DNA from: Candidatus Rokuibacteriota bacterium
GTDB taxonomy: Bacteria > Methylomirabilota > Methylomirabilia > Rokubacteriales > CSP1-6
Assembly (NCBI GenBank): GCA_003221635.1
Contig: QHSR01000062.1
Location: 1-32,910, forward strand
Direction: 5' to 3'
DNA length: 32,910 nt
The position numbers and the translations under genes were made by a program. Shown here piece by piece: positions 15,814-23,777 of this stretch (the first letter of the stretch is position 1; each line of letters begins with the position of its first letter). Under the pieces are notes generated by a model that was not told the origin of the DNA, ran no database searches, and was given only the letters and a program-made list of their open reading frames with translations.

Positions 15814-18465
15814 ATGATCGACAGGAAGATCTCAGCGTCTGGGCGGCGCGTCGAGCAGGGGGAGCGGGGCCGCGGGCTTCCCTCCAAAAAGATCGTCTAC
15901 CGCACTTTCCCCGTCGACGAGGGAGCCGTCGTGACGCGGCCACGGGTGGAAGGCAAGTTCCTCCACCTCGGATCCGAGAAGTTCTTCGTGAAGGGCGCGA
16001 CGTACGGCGCGTTTCCGCCGAATGGTGAGGGTCATCAGTTCCCGGAGCCAGCCACCGTGGCCCGCGACTTCGCGCTCATGCGGTACGCGGGCCTCAACGC
16101 GATCCTGACCTACACGGTACCTCCGCGCTGGCTCCTGGACCTGGCCCAGGAGCGCGGACTGCGGGTCATCGTGACTACGCCCTGGATGGAGTATCGCTGT
16201 TTTCTCGAGCAACGCGAGTTCCGCGAGCGGGCGCGCCGCGAGGTGCGGGAAGGCGTAGCGGCCTGCCGCTCCCATCCCGCGGTCCTCATGTATTGCGTGG
16301 GGAAGGAGATCCCTCCCGGCATCGTCCGCTGGCACGGACCCCGAAGGGTCGCGGCGTTCCTGCGTGAGCTCTATCACGTCGCCAAGGACGCGGATCCCGA
16401 CAGCCTCGTCACGTACACGAACTTCCCGACGACCGAGCACCTGGAGCTTCCTTTCGTCGATGTCTACACCTTTAATCTTTACCTCCACCAGCGGCGCGAT
16501 CTCTGCGCGTACCTGTCCCGGCTCCAGCACGTCGCCGGTGAGCTGCCGCTCGTGCTGACCGAGTTCGGGATGTGCAGCTTCCGGCACGGCGCCGACGGGC
16601 AGGCGACATTCCTCGACTGGCAGATCGAGGAGATCTTCGATCATGGGCTGGCGGGGGCAGTGATCTTCGGCTGGACCGACCCGTTCTTCCAGGACGGGTG
16701 CCTCATCGAGGAGTGGGGATTCGGGCTCGTCGACGCCGGGCGCTGGCCGAAGCTCGCGTATGAGGCCGTCCGTCGCCGCTTCCTCACCGGCGTGCCATTC
16801 CCCACCGAGCGACGGCTTCCCCGGATCTCGGTCGTCGTGGCCACGTACAACGCGGCCCGCACCCTGGACGATTGCCTTCGGTCCCTGATGAAGCTCGATT
16901 ATCCGGACTACGAGGTCATCGTCGTCAACGACGGGTCCACGGACGGGACCGCGGATATCATCCGGCGGTATCCGTTCCGCTCGATTACCACGCCCAACCG
17001 CGGCGTGAGCGCCGCCCGCAACGAGGGGCTGCGGGCCGCCACCGGGGAGATCGTCGCGTACATCGACTCGGACGCTCGGGCCGATTCGGACTGGCTGTCC
17101 TACTTGGCCGCGACCTTTCTGGAATCCGACGTCGTCGGCGTCGGCGGGCCGAACCTGGTGCCACCGGAGGACAGCTGGGTCGCGAAGTGCGTCTACCGAG
17201 CGCCGGGCGGCCCGACGCAGGTGATGCTCGACGATCGATCGGCCGAGCACATCCCGGGCTGCAACATGGCGTTCCGGAGGTGCGCTCTGGAGGAAATCGG
17301 CGGGTTCGACCCGATCTTCAAGAAGGCGGCGGACGACGTGGACATCTGCTGGCGCCTGCTCGAGCGCGGCTACCGGATCGGCTTCAGCCCGTCGGCGGTC
17401 GTCTGGCACCATCGTCGCCCATCGGTGCACGCGTACTGGCGACAGCAGGTCGGATACGGCGAGTCCGAGGCCCTCCTGGAGCGGAAGCACCCGCACAAGT
17501 TCAATCCCTGGGGCCACACCTTCTGGGCCGGTCGCATCTACGGGCCGTACCCTTTCTTCAGGCTCTTCAGCCGCCCGGTGATTTATCAGGGTCTCTGGGG
17601 GTCGGCCGGATTCCAGTCGATGTACGACCCGGGCGGCGGGGGCATCCTGACGTTCCTACCCCGGGCCATGGAGTTCCACTTCGCGCTCGTCGCGCTCGCA
17701 TTGCTCGGGGTCTTCGTCCCATGGGCCCTCGCCATCGTGGGTCTCGGGCTCGGGTACACGGCCTGGTACTGTGTCGCCAGCGCGGCCGCCGCTACGCTGA
17801 GTGACTTCGCACCGGCGGACGGTCCGGCGACGTGGCTTCGGCGGCTCTGCTGGCGCGCGACCATCGCGTGGCTCCACTTCCTCGAGCCGCTGGCCCGCGA
17901 CTGGGGTCGCCTGAGCGGAGGGCTGACGCCGTGGCGGAGCGCGCTCCCGGAGGGCGGGCTTCGGCTTCGGGGCAGTCATGTCTGGGAACGGCTTCAGCCG
18001 TTCCGGCGCCGCCCGCGCTGGGCCTTTCGCGGCGGCGTCGAGTTGGAAAAGTTTACGTTCCTGGACCGCCTGACCCAGAGACTCGCAGCGCGGGGCTGCG
18101 CGGTGGGTTGGAACGCGGACTGGCACAACTGGGACCTCAAGGTGAGGCGAGGCGCGCTCGGGGAGGCGGAGCTCCGGATGGTGGTCGAGCATCACGGCGG
18201 GCCCCGGCGAGTTGGCCGAGTCGCCGCCACGATCCGGCTGCCGAGGACGGTGTACTGGGCCCAGGGGACCCTCGTCGGCCTGGCTCTCGCGCTGGGTGCG
18301 CTCGGCCTCCGAGTGCCCGTCGCGGTCGTCGGCGCTCTCCTGAGCGTTCTGTGGATCGCGCCCATCCGCGAGGCGAACCGTCTGGAAGCCGCGGTCCAAT
18401 CGGCGACCGCCGAGGTGGCGAGGGACCTGGGGGGGAACGAGTCCGGGGAAGCCGCCTCTGGCTGA
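15814..18465 (+). CDS. Glycoside hydrolase (GH2-like barrel) fused to a membrane GT2 glycosyltransferase
   Basis: An 883-residue fusion. Residues about 50-325 form a TIM-barrel domain like the catalytic domain of GH2/GH5-type beta-glycosidases: FFVKGATYGAFPP at the start, candidate acid/base E165 in YCVGKEIPPG, candidate nucleophile E250 in LVLTEFGM. Residues about 337-600 are a GT2 domain: ISVVVATYNAARTLDDCL, VIVVNDGSTDGTAD, the DxD motif D418-S-D420, the acceptor-base region KAADDVDICWRL (507-510) and a QQVGYGESEALL tail motif. Hydrophobic segments at about 622-660 and 815-850 should place it in the inner membrane. ATG 15814 is chosen because the upstream frame is low quality. It heads the glycan locus and probably polymerises or extends a polysaccharide, trimming or sensing it with the barrel domain. 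The polymer is unknown. Confidence 0.8.
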   Translation: MIDRKISASGRRVEQGERGRGLPSKKIVYRTFPVDEGAVVTRPRVEGKFLHLGSEKFFVKGATYGAFPPNGEGHQFPEPATVARDFALMRYAGLNAILTYTVPPRWLLDLAQERGLRVIVTTPWMEYRCFLEQREFRERARREVREGVAACRSHPAVLMYCVGKEIPPGIVRWHGPRRVAAFLRELYHVAKDADPDSLVTYTNFPTTEHLELPFVDVYTFNLYLHQRRDLCAYLSRLQHVAGELPLVLTEFGMCSFRHGADGQATFLDWQIEEIFDHGLAGAVIFGWTDPFFQDGCLIEEWGFGLVDAGRWPKLAYEAVRRRFLTGVPFPTERRLPRISVVVATYNAARTLDDCLRSLMKLDYPDYEVIVVNDGSTDGTADIIRRYPFRSITTPNRGVSAARNEGLRAATGEIVAYIDSDARADSDWLSYLAATFLESDVVGVGGPNLVPPEDSWVAKCVYRAPGGPTQVMLDDRSAEHIPGCNMAFRRCALEEIGGFDPIFKKAADDVDICWRLLERGYRIGFSPSAVVWHHRRPSVHAYWRQQVGYGESEALLERKHPHKFNPWGHTFWAGRIYGPYPFFRLFSRPVIYQGLWGSAGFQSMYDPGGGGILTFLPRAMEFHFALVALALLGVFVPWALAIVGLGLGYTAWYCVASAAAATLSDFAPADGPATWLRRLCWRATIAWLHFLEPLARDWGRLSGGLTPWRSALPEGGLRLRGSHVWERLQPFRRRPRWAFRGGVELEKFTFLDRLTQRLAARGCAVGWNADWHNWDLKVRRGALGEAELRMVVEHHGGPRRVGRVAATIRLPRTVYWAQGTLVGLALALGALGLRVPVAVVGALLSVLWIAPIREANRLEAAVQSATAEVARDLGGNESGEAASG

Positions 18466-18478
18466 CATCCAAAACGTT

Positions 18479-20153
18479 GTGACGACGACCCGGTACCCGA
18501 GCCTCACGCTCTATCGGCGGTTGCTTCAGCAGGCGCGGCCCTACTGGCCACACATCGCCGGCATCTTCTTGCTGAGTCTTCTCTCGCCCCCGCTCATGCT
18601 CCTGACTCCATTGCCCCTGAAGATCGTCGTGGACAGTGTCATTGGAGCGGACCCGGTTCCCGGCTTCCTGGCCGCGCTGCTGCCGGCGGCCGCCACGAGG
18701 TCAAGGGCCACCGTGCTCGTGACCGCCGCCCTGCTGTTGGTGGCCATCACCCTGCTCATGTGCCTGCGCGGGCTGGGGGTACCACGACACGAAGGGTGCG
18801 ACCGACTCCACCTATCGCATCCAGTACGATGCTCCCGCGATCCAGTGGGTCCTGGTCAATGGCGTGACGCCGTTCCTCACCGCGGCCCTCACCCTCATCG
18901 GGATGATCGTCGTAACGGCGAGGATCGACGACCAGCTGGCGTTCGTCGCGCTGGCGGTGTCACCAGGCCTGTTCTTGCTCGCCCGGGCGTCGAGCCGCCG
19001 CCTTCGCAGTCGCTGGTATCAGGTCAAGGCTGTTCAAAGCCTGGCGATGTCAGTGGTGCAGGAGGTCCTGGCGGCCGTGCGCGTCGTCAAGGCGTTTGGA
19101 CAGGAGGACCGGGAGCAGAAACGTTTTCTCCAGCACGCGAGCCGAGGCGTCCGGGGACAGATGGAGCTGGCCTTTCTCGAGGGTGGCTTCGATCTCCTGG
19201 TCGGCCTGACGATCGCCGTGGGCACGGCCGCCGTGCTCGTGATCGGCGTCCTTCACGTGCAATCGGGCACCCTCACGCTGGGGGCACTCCTGATGGTGAT
19301 GGCGTACCTGGCCCAGCTCTACGGGCCGATGGAAACCATCACCAAGAAGATGGCGGACCTCCAGGCGTCGTTAGCCAGCGCGGAAAGGGCGTTCACTCTG
19401 CTGGACGAGCTGCCTGACGTGGCCGAACGTCCCGGTGCTCGGTCGATCTCGCGGGCATCGGGCGCCGTCGCGTTCCAGAATGTCTCGTTCGCGTACGACA
19501 AGAATCACGCGGTGCTGCACGACATCTCCTTGGAGATCGGGCCGGGAACGCGGGTGGGCATCGTGGGCACTACGGGGGCCGGGAAGACGACGCTGGTGAG
19601 TCTTCTCACGCGGTTCTACGATCCGACGGCCGGCCGGATCCTGCTCGACGGCGTCGATCTACGCGATTTCAGAATCGCCGACCTCCGGAACCAGTTCTCC
19701 ATCGTCCTCCAGGACCCCGTGCTGCTGTCGAGCAGCATCGCCGAAAATATCGGCTACGCGCGGCCCGGCGCCGGCCAGCGGGAAGTCATGGCGGCGGCGG
19801 AGCTGGCCAACGCGCACCAGTTCATCATCGGGCTTCCGGACGGGTACGAGACCCAGGTCGGGGAGCGAGGCATGCGCCTCTCGGGAGGCGAACGGCAGCG
19901 CATCGCGCTCGCCCGGGCGTTCCTGAAGGATGCTCCGATCCTGATCCTGGACGAGCCGACCAGTGCGGTCGACGCGGCCACCGAGGCCGGGATCATGGAG
20001 GCGATCGAGCGTCTCGTGCGGGGCCACACGACCTTCGTCATCGCTCACCGCCAGAGCACGTTACGGGGCTGCGACGCGCTCCTGGCCATCGCCGACGGCC
20101 GACTCGTTCATGGGGACGCCGCCGTGTCGATTTCCACGGGGGTAGGGCGATGA
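18479..20153 (+). pseudogene. MsbA-like ABC exporter (TMD-NBD), frameshifted with internal loss
   Basis: The C-terminal NBD is intact and complete: Walker A GTTGAGKTT, Q-loop SIVLQDPVL, signature LSGGERQR, Walker B ILILDEPTSAVD and H-loop IAHRQST. The TMD begins at GTG 18479 and reads well to the second helix (LLLVAITLLMCLRGLG). At about 18757-18780 the frame jumps by +1, resuming with YHDTKGATDSTYRIQYDAPA at 18780. In relatives about 35 residues (end of helix 2 plus the conserved LR..LF..LQ.L segment) lie between these points, so a piece as well as the frame is missing. Otherwise this is a half-transporter of about 590 residues that would flip or export the glycan or its lipid-linked precursor. 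Start codon usage and lack of a ribosome site suggest coupling to the preceding gene. Confidence 0.8.
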
Positions 20154-21316
20154 GATCACGGCTTCGCGTGATCGTGACGGGCCTGATCGCGCAGTACCCC
20201 CTCGGTGGCGTGACCTGGGATTACGTGCAGTACCTCCTGGGATTCGCTCGCCTCGGCCACGACGTCTACTACCTCGAGGATACGGGGCAGTGGCCGTACA
20301 ACCCCGTTGCGGGGGCCCTGGGGGCCGACTGCGCATACAACGTGGGCTATCTGGCCAAAGTGATGTCGCGGTTCGGACTCGACGACCGGTGGGCCTACCG
20401 TTTCGCCGACAAGGCGCGCCGGAAATCCGAATGGTTCGGCCTCAGTGACCTGGACCGCGCGGCCGTCGTGGAATCGGCAGACCTCCTCGTCAACCTTTCC
20501 TGCGCATTGGAGCGGTGCGAACGCTACCGGCGGGTGTCGCGGCTCGTTCTAATCGACACCGACCCAGTCTTCACCCAGATCAAGCTGGCTCGCGGGCAGC
20601 GCGACTTTGCTGCCCAGGTTGATGCCCATGATGCCCACTTCAGCTTCGGAGAGTGTCTGTCCGATCGCATTCCTCGGACGGGACACCGTTGGCGCGCCAC
20701 CAGGCAGCCGATCGTGCTTTCCGAATGGCGGCCCGCTGCCACCCCGCGGAACGTCGTCACCACCGTCATGAATTGGACCAGCTACCGCTCGGTGGCGTAC
20801 GGTGGTCAGAGCTACGGGCAGAAGGACGTCGAGTTCATGCGCTTCCTCGAGCTCCCGGGCCTCGTCTCGCCCACCGTTCTCGAAGTCGCGGTCGGTCCCG
20901 GCAAGACCCGGCGTACGCCTCGAGAACTCCTGACACACAAGGGCTGGCGCGTCGTCGATCCGGCGCGCGTCTGCCCTGATGTCGACCGCTACCGGGACTA
21001 CATCCAGTCGTCACTGGCGGAGTGGAGCGTCGCCAAGAACGGCTACGTCGTCGGCCGGCCCGGATGGTTCAGTGGCCGGTCGGCCTGTTATCTGGCTGCT
21101 GCGAAGCCCGTGATCGTCCAGGACACAGGGGTGGGGACGGTCCTTCCGGTCGGCCAGGGGATCTTGACATTCGACACGCTCGAGGCGGCGGCGGACGCCA
21201 TTCGCGAGGTGGAATCGGACTACGACCGTCACGCCAGGGCGGCGCGTGAGATCGCCGAGGCCTGCTTCGATTCCGGCAAAGTGCTTTCCCGGCTGCTGGA
21301 GGAGGCGCTGGACTGA
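20150..21316 (+). CDS. GT-B-like glycosyltransferase, first of a tandem pair
   Basis: A 388-residue protein with an N-terminal Rossmann-like start, LRVIVTGLIAQYPLGGVTWD, and GFARLGHDVYYLEDTG. The C-terminal block GYVVGRPGWFSGRSACYLAA followed by KPVIVQDTG resembles the donor-binding half of GT-B glycosyltransferases, including the CgeB-like group. I cannot assign a CAZy family. ATG 20150 overlaps the ABC exporter stop (ATGA), and its own stop overlaps the next start, so all three are coupled. It is clearly paralogous to the following gene across its length. Probable role: a cytosolic transferase adding sugar to the surface glycan, or a glycan-modifying partner. Confidence 0.65.
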   Translation: MRSRLRVIVTGLIAQYPLGGVTWDYVQYLLGFARLGHDVYYLEDTGQWPYNPVAGALGADCAYNVGYLAKVMSRFGLDDRWAYRFADKARRKSEWFGLSDLDRAAVVESADLLVNLSCALERCERYRRVSRLVLIDTDPVFTQIKLARGQRDFAAQVDAHDAHFSFGECLSDRIPRTGHRWRATRQPIVLSEWRPAATPRNVVTTVMNWTSYRSVAYGGQSYGQKDVEFMRFLELPGLVSPTVLEVAVGPGKTRRTPRELLTHKGWRVVDPARVCPDVDRYRDYIQSSLAEWSVAKNGYVVGRPGWFSGRSACYLAAAKPVIVQDTGVGTVLPVGQGILTFDTLEAAADAIREVESDYDRHARAAREIAEACFDSGKVLSRLLEEALD

Positions 21317-22509
21317 TGAAGGTCGACCGTCTGGCCAGCGGACGCCTACGCATCGTGGTGCTGGGGTATGTCGTGCGCGGGCCTCTCGGCGGGATGGTGT
21401 GGAGCAACCTGCAGTACCTCATGGGCCTCGCCCGCCTCGGCCACGACGTGTATTTCGTCGAGGATAGCGATGACTACCCGTCGTGCTACGACCCGATCAG
21501 GGATACCGTCGACGTCGACCCGAGCTATGTGCTCGACTTTTCCCGAGACGCCTTCGAGCGGATCGGGTTCGGCGGACGGTGGGCATACCACGATTCGCAT
21601 ACCTCTCGCTGGCGCGGCCCGTGCGCCGACAGGGCCCTCGACATCTGCGCTGGCGCCGAGCTCCTCCTCAATCTGTGCGGAGCGAATCCGCTCCGGCCCT
21701 GGCTGATGGAGATCCCCGTCAGGGCGCTGGTCGACGAAGACCCGGCCTTCACGCAGATACGACACCTCACGGAGCCCGGCGCTCGAGAGCGCGCCCTGCT
21801 CCACACGGCCTTCTTTTCGTTCGGGGAGAACATCGGTCACGCGGGCTGCGCCGTTCCGGACGACGGGCTGCCCTGGCGGCCGACCCGTCAACCCGTGGCG
21901 TTGGACGTGTTGCCCGTGACACCAGGACGGCCGGCCGGCAAATTCACGACGGTCATGCTGTGGGACAGCTACGCGGCGCCCGAATACCGCGGCGTGCGGT
22001 ACGGCATGAAGTCCGACTCCTTCGCGCCCTACCTGGACCTGCCCGAGCGGGCCGGACGCGTCTTCGAGTTGGCGGTCGGCAGCCCATCGGCACCGTGCAC
22101 CCTTCTGCGGCAGAAGGGGTGGACGGTGTGTGACCCGCGCGGGCCGACCCGAGACCCGTGGACCTATCAACGATACGTGGAGGCGTCCAAGGGCGAGTTC
22201 GCGGTGGCCAAGCACGGGTATGTGATAAGCCGGAGCGGATGGTTCAGCGAGCGAAGCGTCACCTACCTCGCCAGTGGTCGCCCGGTGCTGCTTCAGGATA
22301 CCGGCTTCTCCCGGTGGTTGCGGACGGGAGCGGGCGTCATTCCCTTCAATACGCCGGCGGAGGCGGTGGCCGGGATCGGCGAAATCGACGGCGCCTACGA
22401 CCGCCATTGCCGGGCCGCCCGCGAGATCGCCGAGGAATACTTTGACGCGCGCAAAGTACTCCCGGCGTTGATCGCATGTGCCATGGAGAGTGTTTCGTGG
22501 GTGGGGTGA
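21316..22509 (+). CDS. GT-B-like glycosyltransferase, second of a tandem pair
   Basis: A 397-residue paralogue of the preceding protein. Matching blocks are LRIVVLGYVVRGPLGGMVWS, GLARLGHDVYFVEDSDDYP, VDEDPAFTQIRHL (against IDTDPVFTQIKLA), GYVISRSGWFSERSVTYLAS, RPVLLQDTGFS and YDRHCRAAREIAEEYFDARK. The paired copies diverge most in the middle, between the two Rossmann domains, where acceptor specificity usually lies. The start ATG 21316 shares a base with the previous stop (TGATG), and the gene hands over to the GT4 gene in the same way. Likely a transferase acting on the same glycan with a different acceptor or linkage. Confidence 0.65.
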   Translation: MKVDRLASGRLRIVVLGYVVRGPLGGMVWSNLQYLMGLARLGHDVYFVEDSDDYPSCYDPIRDTVDVDPSYVLDFSRDAFERIGFGGRWAYHDSHTSRWRGPCADRALDICAGAELLLNLCGANPLRPWLMEIPVRALVDEDPAFTQIRHLTEPGARERALLHTAFFSFGENIGHAGCAVPDDGLPWRPTRQPVALDVLPVTPGRPAGKFTTVMLWDSYAAPEYRGVRYGMKSDSFAPYLDLPERAGRVFELAVGSPSAPCTLLRQKGWTVCDPRGPTRDPWTYQRYVEASKGEFAVAKHGYVISRSGWFSERSVTYLASGRPVLLQDTGFSRWLRTGAGVIPFNTPAEAVAGIGEIDGAYDRHCRAAREIAEEYFDARKVLPALIACAMESVSWVG

Positions 22510-23777
22510 TGCGCCTGCGCCGGGAGCGGCCGCTCATCGCGTTCTTTGACCACTGTGACGTGTTCGAGGACTTCTACCCGCACTACGGTATCGACCAGCG
22601 GAATTTTGCGACGCGCTGGGCGGGGACAGGGAATCACGCGTTCGTGTCCCTTTTGCAGCGCGAAATCGGAGACGTCATCTGGTATGCCTTCTCGTTGGCG
22701 CCTCAGCTGTCCGAGGCGCAGCATGAGCTCGTGCGCTGCCGCATCAAGATCCTGCCATCGTCGTGGCTCCACCGCCGCCTCTGGCGCCTGTTCTATCTGC
22801 CGGCGGCGGCCTGGCGCTGGCGCCGCGCGTATCCGCCCTACGCGACGGTCGCGTCTTACGTCTCGCTGGCCTCGCGATCGTTCCTCGCGACGATCCGACG
22901 CGATCGCCCGGATTTCTTTTTCGTCCAGGACTACTCGAGCGGCCGCTTCGACGTGCTGCTCGCGGTTGCGCGCGCGCTCGGGGCTCGGCTGATCGCGTAC
23001 CACTCGGGAAGTCGGCCGGACCGCTACCTCGGACGCGCGGCAAAGCGGTGGACGATTCCACGCGCCGACCGACTCGTCGTCTCCAGTCAGGACGAGAAGA
23101 AAATGCTGATCGAGCGCTTCCGTGTTGCTCCGGCGCGGATCAGCGTCATTCTCACCCCGATCGACACGAGCGCGTTTCGACCGTTCGGGCGGGCGATGGC
23201 CACGCGTCTGGCGGGGCTCGACCCGGATCGCCGCTACGTTCTGTTCGTGGGGCGGCTCGACGATTCCGTGAAGCGTGTCAGCGCGCTGATCCGGAGCTTT
23301 GCCGGGCTGGCGCCCCTCCATCCGGACGTCGACCTCCTCGTCGCGGGTGAGGGACCGGACGGCCAGGGGCTACGGCGACTGGCGGCGGAGCTCGCACCTG
23401 GCCGCGTCCGCTTCCTCGGCTGGATCACGGGAGCCGAGACGCTGGCGGCGCTGTACAACTCGGCCGAGTGCCTGGTGCTTCCGTCGCGCAGCGAAGGGTT
23501 TCCGACCGTCGTCGGGGAAGCGATGGCATGCGGGACGCCGGTCCTGGCCTCGAGCGTCGGCGGCGTGGGTGAGCTCGTCGTCGACGGGTTGACCGGCTGG
23601 CTGTTTCCGCCCGGCGACGACGCCGCGCTCGGAGACCGGCTCTCCTTTGCGCTGACGTACCCGGATGTCACGGCCCGGATGCGGCCGGCAGCGCGGCGGA
23701 TCGCCGAAGCTCGCGTCTCGCCAGCGGCCGTCGCCGTCGAGCTCCGCAGGTGTTTCTCGGGGGGAGGCAGTGGATAG
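22509..23777 (+). CDS. Family 4 glycosyltransferase
   Basis: A 422-residue GT-B enzyme with the GT4 (glycosyl transferases group 1) C-terminal domain. YVLFVGRLDDSVKRVSALI opens the domain, followed by LLVAGEGPDGQGL and RVRFLGWITGAETLAALYNS. The donor-binding EX7E motif is in SEGFPTVVGEAMACGTPV, and ASSVGGVGELV completes the site. The N-terminal acceptor domain includes a basic, aromatic RRLWRLFYLPAAAWRWRR stretch, likely a membrane-surface anchor. ATG 22509 overlaps the preceding stop by one base; a GTG or ATG slightly upstream is possible. It uses a nucleotide sugar with retention of configuration, as is typical for the family. Donor and acceptor are unknown. Confidence 0.9.
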   Translation: MRLRRERPLIAFFDHCDVFEDFYPHYGIDQRNFATRWAGTGNHAFVSLLQREIGDVIWYAFSLAPQLSEAQHELVRCRIKILPSSWLHRRLWRLFYLPAAAWRWRRAYPPYATVASYVSLASRSFLATIRRDRPDFFFVQDYSSGRFDVLLAVARALGARLIAYHSGSRPDRYLGRAAKRWTIPRADRLVVSSQDEKKMLIERFRVAPARISVILTPIDTSAFRPFGRAMATRLAGLDPDRRYVLFVGRLDDSVKRVSALIRSFAGLAPLHPDVDLLVAGEGPDGQGLRRLAAELAPGRVRFLGWITGAETLAALYNSAECLVLPSRSEGFPTVVGEAMACGTPVLASSVGGVGELVVDGLTGWLFPPGDDAALGDRLSFALTYPDVTARMRPAARRIAEARVSPAAVAVELRRCFSGGGSG

